Of a stretch of DNA of 64,000 nucleotides, positions 43,480 through 52,277 are shown one piece after another. The translations under genes were made by a program, and so were the position numbers. The stretch comes from Lysobacter sp. Lineage in GTDB: Bacteria; Pseudomonadota; Gammaproteobacteria; Xanthomonadales; Xanthomonadaceae. Numbering within the stretch: position 1 is the first letter of the stretch; the number at the start of each line of letters is the position of its first letter. The stretch covers positions 1-64,000 of the forward strand of contig JAHCAU010000005.1 of assembly GCA_019634715.1 (NCBI GenBank), written 5' to 3'. The notes below the pieces were generated by a model that was not told where the DNA came from, searched no databases, and worked only from the letters and a program-made list of their open reading frames with translations.

Positions 43480-44733
43480 TCAGCCGGGCTTGCCGTCGAG
43501 GCGAGGCGTCGCGTAGATCCACGCCGACCGCAGCACCCAGGGCAGGAACACCAGGACCCACGCCAGCGCCGTGCCGCGCCACCACAGGCCCGGGTCCGGC
43601 ATCCATTCGGCGATCACCCGCGACAGCGCGACCAGTTGCATGCCGACGAACGCGAACGCGGCCACGCGTCCCAGCACCAGCGGCCGCCCGGAATGCCCGG
43701 CGGCGACCCGCGTCGCCATCGCCACCAGCACCGTGCCGAAGAAGCCCACGGCCAGCGCATGCAGCGGCGCGCGGCCGAGCGAAAGACCGAGGTTGAGCAG
43801 CTGCGACAGGCTGTCCAGCGCATGCATCGCCATCGCCAGTGGCAGCCAGGCGAAACCGGCGAACAGCACGATCAGCAGCGGCGGCGCCTTCGCGCGCGGC
43901 CACCAGCGCCACAGCAGGTGACCCGTGACGCCGACGAGCAGCAGGTCCGGCAGCCACCGCCAGGCGAGCAGGCCGGACAGATCGGCGAGCACGTGACCGA
44001 CGATGCCGATCCACAGCACGCGCAGCGCCCAGGCCGGGCGATGGATCGTGTAGCCGGGCACGACATTGCCGGCGAAGAACGGGAACACGCGATGCGCGAC
44101 CGTCACGTAGACCGGCATCAGCACAGCCACGGCCGCGAGTCGGATCGGCGGATGCATCCAGTCGATCCGGCCCAGATGCAGCGCCACGACGAACACCACG
44201 AGCCCGCACAGGCCCAGCGTCATCGCGGCGAACGCCGACATCGCATGCAGGTCGCGCCCCTGTGCCGCGCGCAGCCAGCCCGCGAGCACGACGAGACCCG
44301 CGATCCAGCCTGCGAGCGTGTTCAGCAGTCCCAGTTCCAGCGCCAGCGACGAACCGGTCCACGCGGCGACCAGCGTCGCGGCCTGTCCGCCCAGCAGCGC
44401 CAGACCCACGGGCAGGTAGTGCCAGCGGGTGGCCTCGCGCTGCGCGAGCCAGCGCGGGAACACGGTCAGCAGGAAGCCGAACATGAAGGTCGGCAGCACC
44501 TGGTACTGCATCAGCAGCCCATGCAGCCACGGCGCGGGCACACCGGTCACGGCTGCCGACGACATGCCGCTGAGATGCATCCACCACCACAGCATGGCCG
44601 CCAGTACGTTCGCCGCACCGATGAAGAACATCAGGCGATGCGGCGCGGCGGTGAGCGCGGGCCAGCGGGACGGCGGGGCCGGCTTCGGTGCGAAGGGGGA
44701 GAAGGCGGGTGAAGCGGGGGAGGGACGGTTCAT
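43480..44733 (-). CDS. nnrS: NnrS family membrane protein
   Basis: A 417-residue protein with about 12 membrane segments. Features of NnrS are visible: PHRLMFFIGAANVLAAMLWW near residue 30, WLHGLLMQYQVLPTFMFGFL near 68 with the conserved His, and LHALAVGFFGTVLVAMATRV near 335 with a second His. NnrS binds haem and copper and protects cells from nitric oxide stress. It starts 10 bases after the porin gene, in one operon. Nitrate respiration produces nitrite and NO, so it fits the cluster. Normal length. Confidence 0.9.
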   Translation of the reverse strand: MNRPSPASPAFSPFAPKPAPPSRWPALTAAPHRLMFFIGAANVLAAMLWWWMHLSGMSSAAVTGVPAPWLHGLLMQYQVLPTFMFGFLLTVFPRWLAQREATRWHYLPVGLALLGGQAATLVAAWTGSSLALELGLLNTLAGWIAGLVVLAGWLRAAQGRDLHAMSAFAAMTLGLCGLVVFVVALHLGRIDWMHPPIRLAAVAVLMPVYVTVAHRVFPFFAGNVVPGYTIHRPAWALRVLWIGIVGHVLADLSGLLAWRWLPDLLLVGVTGHLLWRWWPRAKAPPLLIVLFAGFAWLPLAMAMHALDSLSQLLNLGLSLGRAPLHALAVGFFGTVLVAMATRVAAGHSGRPLVLGRVAAFAFVGMQLVALSRVIAEWMPDPGLWWRGTALAWVLVFLPWVLRSAWIYATPRLDGKPG

Positions 44734-44743
44734 GTCGGTCGTC

Positions 44744-45925
44744 TCAATGCGTCCACTGCAACTGCAGCCACAGCTTGCGGGTGTCGCGCGCGAAACCGTC
44801 GCTGCGATAGTCGGCGACCTTCACCAGCCCGTTCCAGCCCTTCCACAGCGGACGGCCGAGGGACAGGTCCAGCTCGCGGCCGTAGCGGCTGCCGAAGGCC
44901 ATGCGCGTGTCGGTGCGGTAGTCGTGCCAGGTCGCGGCCCAGGCGAACTTGCCCGCCTTGCCGTTGGCGCCGACGTAACGATCCTCCAGGCCGCCGGCTG
45001 GCGTCACCAGGAACTTGTCGGCCCAGCCGTTGAAGGCATGCAGTGTCGCCAGCGGCGATTGCAGCGCATGGCGGCCATCGCCGCCGAGGTGCTCCCAGCC
45101 GACTTTCCAGGTCACGCCCTTCGCCTGCAGCGACGGTTCCAGCAGCCAGTAGCTGTACGCGAAATCCGCAGGATTGTCGGCGTGATCCATCTGCCGGGCG
45201 ACCTCGGCCGTCCAGCCCCAGGTCAACGGCCCGCGCACGAGACTGCCAGTCCAGCGCAGCCCGTAGGTTGCCGTCGATGCCGCAGCGACATCCTGGTCGT
45301 CGTGCAGGTAGGCGTAGCCCGTCCATTGCTGCTTGCCGCGCTTGTATCCGGCATTAAACAGATGCGTTGACAGGTCGCGCTCGCGCGCCAGCCGGTCGCG
45401 TGCGTCGTCGCCGGACACGCGATGCACCCGGTCCAGCCAGGCGTAGCGAAGGGTCCAGTCCTCGGACGGCTTCAGCGTGAGATCCAGCGCATCGAAGGTC
45501 TGCTCGTTCTGTCGCCAGGCCACGGCGCCGATCCAGCGCTGGTTGTCCAGGTTGAGCCGCTGCCGTCCGACTGTCGCGGCGAAGCGCTCGCGCTTCCAGC
45601 CGATCCAGGCCTGGTTGAGTTCGATCCCGTCCGGATCGATCACGGCCGGCCGTGTCGTCAGCCCGTTCGCGCCGTTGTTGTGGCGATCGCCGGCATCGGC
45701 GATGCCTTCACCCTCGATCAGCGCGGTCCAGCCATGTCCGAGGTCGAAGCGCAGCCCGGCCCTGAGTCGTGCCGTGGTCGCATTCGCATCGCGGGCGAAG
45801 GCCTCGTCCTCGACCTGCTCGTGGCGCAGGCGCAGGTCCCATTCAAAGGTGACAGGGTCGGCTGCGGTTGCGGGTAGGCAGGCAGTCGAAAGCAGGACGG
45901 CGGTAGACGATGCAATGATGCGCAT
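44744..45925 (-). CDS. Outer-membrane beta-barrel (alginate-export-like) porin
   Basis: A 393-residue protein with a signal peptide (MRIIASSTAVLLSTACLPAT, residues 1-22). The mature part has repeating amphipathic strands with many aromatic residues (FEWDLRLRHEQVED, ATTARLRAGLRFDLGHGWTA, LNQAWIGWKRERFAATVGRQ) and ends LWLQLQWTH, a terminal strand suited to outer-membrane insertion. It resembles the alginate-export family of barrels. The start at 45925 gives the signal peptide; a longer frame to 45994 overlaps the FNR box. It may let anions such as nitrate through the outer membrane; this is inferred from context. Confidence 0.85.
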   Translation of the reverse strand: MRIIASSTAVLLSTACLPATAADPVTFEWDLRLRHEQVEDEAFARDANATTARLRAGLRFDLGHGWTALIEGEGIADAGDRHNNGANGLTTRPAVIDPDGIELNQAWIGWKRERFAATVGRQRLNLDNQRWIGAVAWRQNEQTFDALDLTLKPSEDWTLRYAWLDRVHRVSGDDARDRLARERDLSTHLFNAGYKRGKQQWTGYAYLHDDQDVAAASTATYGLRWTGSLVRGPLTWGWTAEVARQMDHADNPADFAYSYWLLEPSLQAKGVTWKVGWEHLGGDGRHALQSPLATLHAFNGWADKFLVTPAGGLEDRYVGANGKAGKFAWAATWHDYRTDTRMAFGSRYGRELDLSLGRPLWKGWNGLVKVADYRSDGFARDTRKLWLQLQWTH

Positions 45926-45980
45926 ATGGCACCCCGGTTCAAGACATGCGCCATTTTTCGACGAACGCATCGCCGTGCAT

Positions 45981-45994
45981 ATGATCGAGGTCAA
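45981..45994 (-). promoter_or_regulatory. Near-consensus FNR box upstream of the porin operon
   Basis: ATGATCGAGGTCAA differs from the TTGAT-N4-GTCAA pattern by one base in the first position. It is centred about 62 bases upstream of the porin start, a usual distance for an FNR-activated promoter. Confidence 0.6.
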
Positions 45995-46563
45995 GTCGAG
46001 GCCCCAGCCCGTTCAAGCCAGGTTTCTTGCAAGCAGTCGATGCCCGGCGCCCTTTAATAGCCCAGATCCGGCCATCGTCTTGCGCTGAGTGAGGTCCCAG
46101 GGGCGGCGCCATTGCCATGTACCCGACTTGGGGGGATTTCCGAGGAGGTCATGTCACCGGCTGTTTCGTCCTCTTCGCCCGATCAGCCGAAAATCCTCTG
46201 GCCTATTCTTGCCATTGCATTCAGGTCCATGGATGCGTGCCAGGTTGCGGCCTTCCGCTCTGCACCATTCAATTCAATGGCTTGCGGGTTTTCTGCTGCA
46301 GACGCGCATCTTGTGCAGCAGCCGTTCGCGGCCTCGCTCTGGCGCTTCTCCCTGTTTTGTCTTGCCTGCGCGAAGCGTCCATGCGGACGATTGAACGGCG
46401 ATGGTCGTGAAGGGCTGTCAGCCGATCCGTTGCCGCCCGGGAAGAAACGAGAGCGGTCACGATCGCCGAGGCAGTCGGTGCCAAGCTGTCGAAGCTATTC
46501 GCGTAGCGAATAGAACGGCCTCCCCCCTATATCCCTCTCTCCAAGAGATACAGACAGACAGTT
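45995..46563. other. Boundary between nitrate island and mobile-element module
   Basis: No credible gene is seen in these ~570 bases; open frames on the + strand (46112-46513 and others) lack ribosome sites and domain content. A perfect 8-bp hairpin, CTATTCGC/GCGAATAG with a GTA loop, lies at 46495-46513 close to the end of the element operon. Confidence 0.5.
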
Positions 46564-46725
46564 TCAGTTGAAAAGAACGCGACGGCCTGCAACGGCAGAT
46601 CGGTGGACGGAGTGCCCGACCGATATCAGCATGGTGCGTTCGCCAGGCACAAGCAAACGCGCCACGGCACGAAGTCCGGGCGCGTCCCAAGTGATCCAGC
46701 GTGACGGGTTGAATGCGGCGCGCAT
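46564..46725 (-). CDS. Small hypothetical protein of the element
   Basis: A 53-residue basic protein (MRAAFNPSRWITWDAPGLRA, ending VAGRRVLFN). It starts 25 bases after the Cys-rich protein gene and runs in the same direction. Length and composition are protein-like, but the ribosome site is weak. Function unknown. Confidence 0.4.
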   Translation of the reverse strand: MRAAFNPSRWITWDAPGLRAVARLLVPGERTMLISVGHSVHRSAVAGRRVLFN

Positions 46726-46750
46726 GTCGTGAACTGCGCGGAATCGACGA

Positions 46751-47425
46751 TCAGGGATGCGGTGTCGGCGGGTGGCGTCCGTTGCGTCGATGCTGGCACC
46801 ACGGGCATGCGCGGACGGTCGCCGGCATCGTGGGCGGCAGCCAGACAGGGCCGCAGCCGGTGCAGCGGGCGACATGCGTCCAGCCGGCTGGCACGACGCC
46901 TGCGGCCATCTGCCGCGACCTGTGCAGGGCACGCAGGTAAGCGCCGAGGGTGGCCGCTGGCAGACCCGCGCATGCGCCCAGGTCGCGCGGATCGATCGCG
47001 TCGACGACGGCCTGCGGAATGCCTCCATCCCGGGCGATGGCCGTCAGCATGGCACGTACACTCTCGCATGCCTGCGAATCGCGCGATTCGGTCGATTGCC
47101 TACGGTTTGCATGTCCCACGGCATCGCATGACGCTCCATGCGTGCCCGGACGTTCTGCCACACAGACCTGCGAATCAGCATGCTGCTGCGCGAACCCATG
47201 CGAGTGACTTGGTCCGCCGGAGACCACCTCCAGCGGCTCCATGCACTGGGAATGGGCCACCCCCTGCGAATCGCGCGATTCGGGCGCGGCGCGCCCGTTT
47301 TCGCATCCCATCGCGTCGGCCCGCATCCCGGGACGACCTTGCGGGGTGGTCGTCTCGGAATGCGAATCGTCGCGCACCATCGCATCCAGTTCGCGTTGTT
47401 TCAGGAAATCGGCGAGCGAGCCCAT
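46751..47425 (-). CDS. Cys-rich (zinc-ribbon-like) protein with ESRDSQ repeats
   Basis: A 224-residue protein; the start at 47425 (MGSLADFLKQRELDAMVRDD) is preferred over 47455. The middle (~20-115) is low in structure and holds repeated peptides: ESRDSQGVAHSQ, ADSQVCVAE and ESRDSQACES. Two of these are encoded by identical 16-bp DNA palindromes. The C-terminal ~100 residues are compact: VVDAIDPRDLGACAGLPAAT, GWTHVARCTGCGPVWLPP and ACPWCQHRR, giving a C-x2-C...C-x2-C zinc ribbon. It overlaps the end of the primase-helicase gene. DNA binding in element replication or transfer is plausible but not shown. Confidence 0.6.
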   Translation of the reverse strand: MGSLADFLKQRELDAMVRDDSHSETTTPQGRPGMRADAMGCENGRAAPESRDSQGVAHSQCMEPLEVVSGGPSHSHGFAQQHADSQVCVAERPGTHGASCDAVGHANRRQSTESRDSQACESVRAMLTAIARDGGIPQAVVDAIDPRDLGACAGLPAATLGAYLRALHRSRQMAAGVVPAGWTHVARCTGCGPVWLPPTMPATVRACPWCQHRRNGRHPPTPHP

Positions 47426-49584
47426 ACGGCCAACGTCTCCTGTCGAATAGGCCACGCCCGCGCACGCAGCTTGCCGTCAAGCAGGACGAGATGCTGTTCG
47501 GGCTCGACCCAGCCCGCATCCTGCAACTGCTTCATTGCGGCCAGGAACGCATCGCGGGTCCGGATTGCGCTCGGCCCATTCCGGAGTACGTCCGACGAGT
47601 ACAACCATTCGCGTTTCGTCCGGCGGCACCACTGGAGCAGGCTTTCGGCATGCTCGATGGGCTGCCCCGGGCTACTGGTGCCGATGATGCGCACCGCCTC
47701 GTCCAGGTGGTACTGCACAAGTCGGGTTGCCCGTTCGATCATGTGCAGCGGGATCGTGCCCGCCTGGGCGTCCTCGACCAGCGTGAGCACGCCCGCGATG
47801 CGCAGGATCTGCGCGTCGGCCTTGCCCGCCGTGCCTCTCACACTCTGGAACACATCACGCAGGTCGCGTTCGATATGGTTGATGACCTCGATCCAGAGCG
47901 CCTTGGCATTCGATGCGAGCGTGAGCGTGCGCGGGTCCAGTTCGTTCCTCGTCCCGGGCTTCATGGCCGCCGGCATGGCCAGCAGACCGTGCATCCGCTG
48001 CCAGTAAGACTGCATCACCGGATCGACCATCAGGTCTTCCGCCACATACTCCCGCGTGCCGATGGTCGATTCCGGCCAGCACACCAGGTAGCGCGCGAGA
48101 AAGCCCTGCTCCAGCAGCGCCCGATCCGACAGCAGTTGCTCGGCGATCACCGGCTGGATCATCAGATGCATCGCCAGACGACGCCCGTACCACTTCGACG
48201 TGCCGTCGCCACCCCGGGTGCGGCCCATCTCGCCGGCATCCCACATCCTTGAGAAGACCGCCGCCGTCCTGACACGGTTGTCACTGGACATCGCATGGCC
48301 GTGGATGAAGTCGCCGGCGTCATCGTTGAACAGGCCCATGCTGGGGCGTCCTCGCTGGCAGAGCCGTTGTACGCCTTCCAGCGTGGGTTCGTTCAACAGC
48401 ATCCAGGGTTCCAGCGGACGCTGCGGTGCCGGTCCCAGCGCCTTGCGTGCGGCACGTACTTCGTCGGGCTCGCCCTTGGCCTCGATCCGTCGCAAGGCCG
48501 CCTTGTGCGCACTGGCGTCGCCTTCGTACGCCGCCAGTTCCTGCACGAAGTCGTCCGCCAAGGCGCGCTCCCGCTCGCGATGCGCCCGCAGCGCCAGGGC
48601 ATCGGTCGCGCTCTTGCGCTCGCCCGACTCGCCGATCGACAGGTGCCACAGGCTCAGCGGCAGGCGGCGACCGTCGATGGTGACATCGGCCAATGCCTGT
48701 ACGGCCAGGCTCGCCGCAGACAGCACGGATTGACCGCACAGCCCGGCCGGGGACTGCACGACTTCGCGGATGCGCGAGGCAGCGGCCCCCAGTACGCCGC
48801 CCAACGCTTCCAGCGGGTATGGCTGGGCGCGGCTGACTGGCCGTCGCAGCAATTCCGGCACGGCGCGGGGCCGGGACTGCGTGGGTTCACGGCGAGCAGG
48901 CCGCCCAGGTTCGCGTACGGCAACCGTGGCAGCGCGTGCCGGCGACGCCTCGCCCATGTCAGGAGCGAGCAACCTCGGCAGCTGCAGCACGTCGCTCCAT
49001 GTCGCGCTGGGGTGCATCGCAAGCCAGTCGATCACGTCACCGCCGTCGGGCAGGTCGAGTGCCGCGACATCGATCCAGTCCACGTTCACATGCAGGATAT
49101 GCAGCCGACGCGTGAGCTGTCGCGCGTACTCCAGGCCAGCCGGATCGTTGTCGCGGAAGCACAACGCCATGCGCCCTTCGCACGGTGACCAGTCCGCACC
49201 ATCGGCCGAAGTCGCGCCGCCGCTGGTCGTGGCTGTGCCGCCGAGCGCGATCAGCGCATCGGCTTTGCACTCGCCCTCGACGATGACCACGACGGGGCTG
49301 CGGCTGCTCAGCAGTTCGGGCAACCGATACAGCGGCTTGCCTTCGGCGGGTGCCGACTGTTCGCCTGCCGTATAGCGCTGGCCGTCCCAGTGGAAGGCCA
49401 GGAATTTCTTCTTGCCGTCCGGGTGCTTGAGCCGGACGCGCCAGAACAGGATGTCGCCGTCGCCCGTAGCGTACGGGTAGACGCCTTCCAGCGCGTAACC
49501 TTGGCGCAACGCACTCGCACTGAAGCGCTGCACGGCCTGTTCGAGCGTCTCGCGGTGGGAAGCGGGTTGAATCGCAGTCGTCAT
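47401..49584 (-). CDS. TOPRIM/DUF3987 primase-helicase-like protein
   Basis: A 727-residue replication protein of mobile elements. Residues ~90-190 form a TOPRIM-like domain (VVVIVEGECKADALIALGG, MALCFRDNDPAGLEYARQL). Residues ~250-650 match the DUF3987 type with a modified P-loop region (LWHLSIGESGERKSATDALA near 315) and GLFNDDAGDFIHGHAM near 418. The C terminus is winged-helix-like (KREWLYSSDVLRNGPSAIRT). It overlaps the CHC2 gene by 4 bases; together they would form a split primase with the zinc finger on a separate chain. The frame is intact. Confidence 0.8.
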   Translation of the reverse strand: MTTAIQPASHRETLEQAVQRFSASALRQGYALEGVYPYATGDGDILFWRVRLKHPDGKKKFLAFHWDGQRYTAGEQSAPAEGKPLYRLPELLSSRSPVVVIVEGECKADALIALGGTATTSGGATSADGADWSPCEGRMALCFRDNDPAGLEYARQLTRRLHILHVNVDWIDVAALDLPDGGDVIDWLAMHPSATWSDVLQLPRLLAPDMGEASPARAATVAVREPGRPARREPTQSRPRAVPELLRRPVSRAQPYPLEALGGVLGAAASRIREVVQSPAGLCGQSVLSAASLAVQALADVTIDGRRLPLSLWHLSIGESGERKSATDALALRAHRERERALADDFVQELAAYEGDASAHKAALRRIEAKGEPDEVRAARKALGPAPQRPLEPWMLLNEPTLEGVQRLCQRGRPSMGLFNDDAGDFIHGHAMSSDNRVRTAAVFSRMWDAGEMGRTRGGDGTSKWYGRRLAMHLMIQPVIAEQLLSDRALLEQGFLARYLVCWPESTIGTREYVAEDLMVDPVMQSYWQRMHGLLAMPAAMKPGTRNELDPRTLTLASNAKALWIEVINHIERDLRDVFQSVRGTAGKADAQILRIAGVLTLVEDAQAGTIPLHMIERATRLVQYHLDEAVRIIGTSSPGQPIEHAESLLQWCRRTKREWLYSSDVLRNGPSAIRTRDAFLAAMKQLQDAGWVEPEQHLVLLDGKLRARAWPIRQETLAVWARSPIS

Positions 49585-49937
49585 CGTGTGCCCTCAACCA
49601 GGTCACGGACGGCGTCGCGGAAGCCCAGTCCCTTCAAGCGCATGTGGAAAGCGACCAGATCGCCCTTGCCGCAGCCGGCAAAGCAGATCCAGCCACCGCG
49701 CCTGCCGTCGAGGTTCACCGACAGGGACGGGGTGTGATCGTCGTGGAAGGGGCACAGACCCTGCGCCCAGCCATCGTCACCGGCACGCCCGAGGCTGGAG
49801 ACGTGCTGCCGGTAGTAGGCATCGAGTTCGGGCAGGCGCTGCCGCCAGCGCCCCGGCAAGCGCCTGGACGGCGTTTGCAGGGCGATCGCACGGGATGGGC
49901 GCGGGCGGGTTGCGGTGTCGTGCGGGACGCGCGTCAT
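49581..49937 (-). CDS. CHC2 zinc-finger (primase N-terminal) protein
   Basis: A 118-residue protein with a CHC2-type zinc finger: LCPFHDDHTPSLSVN near residue 61 and WICFAGCGKGDLVAFHM near 83 (Cys, His, Cys, Cys). This is the DNA-recognition part of DnaG-type primases. The N-terminal ~45 residues are basic. It is coupled to the TOPRIM/DUF3987 gene (ATGA overlap) and to the AlpA gene upstream. Confidence 0.85.
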   Translation of the reverse strand: MTRVPHDTATRPRPSRAIALQTPSRRLPGRWRQRLPELDAYYRQHVSSLGRAGDDGWAQGLCPFHDDHTPSLSVNLDGRRGGWICFAGCGKGDLVAFHMRLKGLGFRDAVRDLVEGTR

Positions 49938-50164
49938 GCGGCCCCCTTCGCGTCACGCTGGGCGATGCGCTGGCTGATCCAGGCATCGACTTCGTGCTTG
50001 CTCCAGGCGCTGGCACGCTGGCCGAGTTTGACCGGCGCGGGGAAGTCGCCCATTGCGATGCGGCGGTAAATCTCGGAACGGGACAGCCCGGTGCGGGCTT
50101 TGACTTGGGGGAGGCGTTCGAGGACAAGCGGGCCGCTCGGTGGCCCGGAAGGCGTATGGGTCAT
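49934..50164 (-). CDS. AlpA-family regulator
   Basis: A 76-residue MerR-like winged-helix protein of the AlpA type: VLERLPQVKARTGLSRSEIY, then RIAMGDFPAPVKLGQRASAW and EVDAWISQRI. Such proteins activate excision or replication genes in P4-like elements. It is the first gene of the element operon and overlaps the CHC2 gene by 4 bases. Confidence 0.9.
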   Translation of the reverse strand: MTHTPSGPPSGPLVLERLPQVKARTGLSRSEIYRRIAMGDFPAPVKLGQRASAWSKHEVDAWISQRIAQRDAKGAA

Positions 50165-50276
50165 GTGCAGGTCTCTGATGGGGCCTGCACCGGCTGGAAC
50201 AGGCCGCTGCGGGTCGCAGCGGCTACCTATTCTTCACACGGCGGTGTTGCTGTAACGATGAAACATTCGGGCGTAA

Positions 50277-51011
50277 CTACGCCGAATTTTTCCCCCTTGA
50301 CGCCATGCGGTCGATGGTCCCGCGCAGTTCCTCCTCTTCCGCTCTGCGCTTGTGCTCCACAGCACGGATCCTTCGCTGGATCTCGTCCAGTTTCGCTGGC
50401 ATCGGTACACGGGCGGCTCGCAGGAGTCGCTGCGTCAACTTGGTCGCCTCCAGCTTGGTTTTCTTTTCCTGGGCATGGGCCAGGATCAGGTCCCGCACGT
50501 CCGTAAGCAGCACATCGCGCAGCCCGGACGATTTGCGGCCAGGCTGCATGAAATGCGCATCAATTTCAGCCGCTGCCCATTGCAGGTCCATCAGGACCGT
50601 ATCCAGCGCCAGCACCCGGTCGAGCATGCTGCGTGCGTTCTCCGGCGCCGTGCGCGCCCGTAAATCGAGCAGGGATTTCGACAGGGGCGGGAGTTGATGC
50701 AGGCGCGCGAAGGCGTCCTGCAGCGTGGTTGCCGCCTGCAGGGTGGCGTCCCGGGCCGGCTTTGCCGACAACCCGCCGCCGGCCAATGCCGTGTAGTACC
50801 GGTAGTGGCCCAAGGCCACGCCCAGCGCAGCGGTGAATGCGGGCATGTCCAGCACGGCGGCCCACTCCGGCGGAATGGCGGCGAGGACCGGCTCGGGAAG
50901 TGTGGGGTCGTACACCACGCCGGGGCCGTAGTTCCAGATCGCACCCGGAGTGAGGGGGGCACTGAAAGCGGGAAGAGCCTTGGTGCGCTTGCGGGGTTTC
51001 TTGTCGGTCAT
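50277..51011 (-). CDS. Hypothetical element protein
   Basis: A 244-residue mainly helical protein with a Lys/Arg-rich start (MTDKKPRKRTKALPAF) and a charged coiled-coil-like end (DEIQRRIRAVEHKRRAEEEE). The middle (WAAVLDMPAFTAALGVALGH and onward) is helical. No known family is recognised. It is 112 bases upstream of the AlpA gene in the same direction and is probably part of the same element. Confidence 0.6.
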   Translation of the reverse strand: MTDKKPRKRTKALPAFSAPLTPGAIWNYGPGVVYDPTLPEPVLAAIPPEWAAVLDMPAFTAALGVALGHYRYYTALAGGGLSAKPARDATLQAATTLQDAFARLHQLPPLSKSLLDLRARTAPENARSMLDRVLALDTVLMDLQWAAAEIDAHFMQPGRKSSGLRDVLLTDVRDLILAHAQEKKTKLEATKLTQRLLRAARVPMPAKLDEIQRRIRAVEHKRRAEEEELRGTIDRMASRGKNSA

Positions 51012-51083
51012 CCCGCTATTATCGAGGAGCTTCGCAACTAGAGTAAGGTTGCCCCTATAGGTGGCGCTGAGGAATTCATTCTT

Positions 51084-51419
51084 ATGAAGGAAATATCCTA
51101 CACAGCAGCATTAGATGCTGGGCTCGAGCCGATTTCGTACCGTGGTGATGCGCTAAAATCACTCGGAGAAGGTCGATTTCCGGGGCGGCTTGATGGATTG
51201 GTATGGTCCAAGCGAGAGCCATGTTTGATGGCTTTACTAACCTTGGACTCTGGAGTGCGGGTGCAGGTGCTGGGCTATCAGAAGCATACTCGGAAGGACA
51301 TACCAGAGTACTTGGGTTTCAGACTTTTAGTTCCCGGGCAACGAATCCTTCTTCAAGTTGATCGTGGCTTGCGCGGCGGACTCCGGCCACTCGTTCTGCC
51401 AGATGATTCATTCCCATAG
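51084..51419 (+). CDS. Hypothetical protein
   Basis: A 111-residue protein with a good GAGGAATT site. It is beta-rich with repeated hydrophobic strands (CLMALLTLDSGVRVQVLGYQ, LGFRLLVPGQRILLQVDRG). No signal peptide. It is lower in GC than the nitrate island. It diverges from the hypothetical gene at 50277-51011. Function unknown. Confidence 0.55.
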   Translation: MKEISYTAALDAGLEPISYRGDALKSLGEGRFPGRLDGLVWSKREPCLMALLTLDSGVRVQVLGYQKHTRKDIPEYLGFRLLVPGQRILLQVDRGLRGGLRPLVLPDDSFP

Positions 51420-52277
51420 CGTTTGATCTGAGGGTGACGCACAGTGTTTCTGCTTTGATACAGTGAAAGTCCCTACTTTCTATACGCATTGAAGTCATGA
51501 GTACCCCGAAGTCCTGCATCCTCTGCGCGATCAGGTGCTGGACGCCACCTGCACACTTCCATCGTCCATCAATAGCCATCAGACTCGAATCCAGCAGCGC
51601 CTGCCGTTGTTCGATGGCCTTGCCGGCGCATACGCTGTAGTGGCTTCGACCGGCGTCCGGAACGGGGCCGCAGAACGGAGCGACGCCGCGCGCAATGGGA
51701 CCTCACGCTGCTTTCCCGCCCGCATCCGGCTGCGCGGGTGCCTTCGCGCAGTGCGCCTTGCAACCACGCCGTCGGATCCATGCGTGGCGCATCGGGGGGG
51801 GGCGTGGCGCTGAGCGCCGGCTGGTGCCGGGGCCGAAGAGTGGGAGGTGAGAGGCGGCACGATGGCGGCCAGAACGCAAGCGCAGCGCCGCAGGCGCCAA
51901 GGTCGATCAGGCACCGCCTGTTCGGCGGACTCGCAGGGTGCGCCAAGCGCAGTGCGGCGGGTAGGAGTCACGGCCTCTACCCGGAGGTAAGCGCAGCAGG
52001 AGTCACGGCCTGCCAGGGACGAAGGCGTCAGCTGACCGCACGGCGAGAACATTGGCACCCGTCCGGAGCGATACGACCCGGGCCGCTCGATGCGCAGCGC
52101 GGCCGTGCATACCCGGCTAGTGCGCAAAATACGTTAGTGTTGCTTTGGATGTGGGAGAAAAAACGGAACTTGGAGTGAAGGGCGCGGCGATGCCTGTTGC
52201 CGGCGGTGACCTTGACTCGACGGCGGTTCCAGGCATTCTCCGCAGCAGGGACGTAAAGTTTTTTCAGGAGATAGGCA
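51420..52277. other. Long non-coding or decayed stretch
   Basis: About 860 bases with no supported gene. Open frames on both strands are Arg/Pro/Ala-rich by composition only. A short repeat, GGAGTCACGGCCT, occurs twice (near 51966 and 52009). The region separates the element module from the defence-like genes and may mark a former recombination site. Confidence 0.5.

Noticed and set aside
46112..46513. 133-residue open frame in the gap right of the porin operon
   Set aside because: No ribosome site, no conserved pattern and a mixed composition; not supported as a gene.
51579..52127. 182-residue minus-strand open frame in the long gap
   Set aside because: Arg/Pro/Ala/Ser-rich, no domain and no ribosome site; it fits a non-coding GC-rich stretch.
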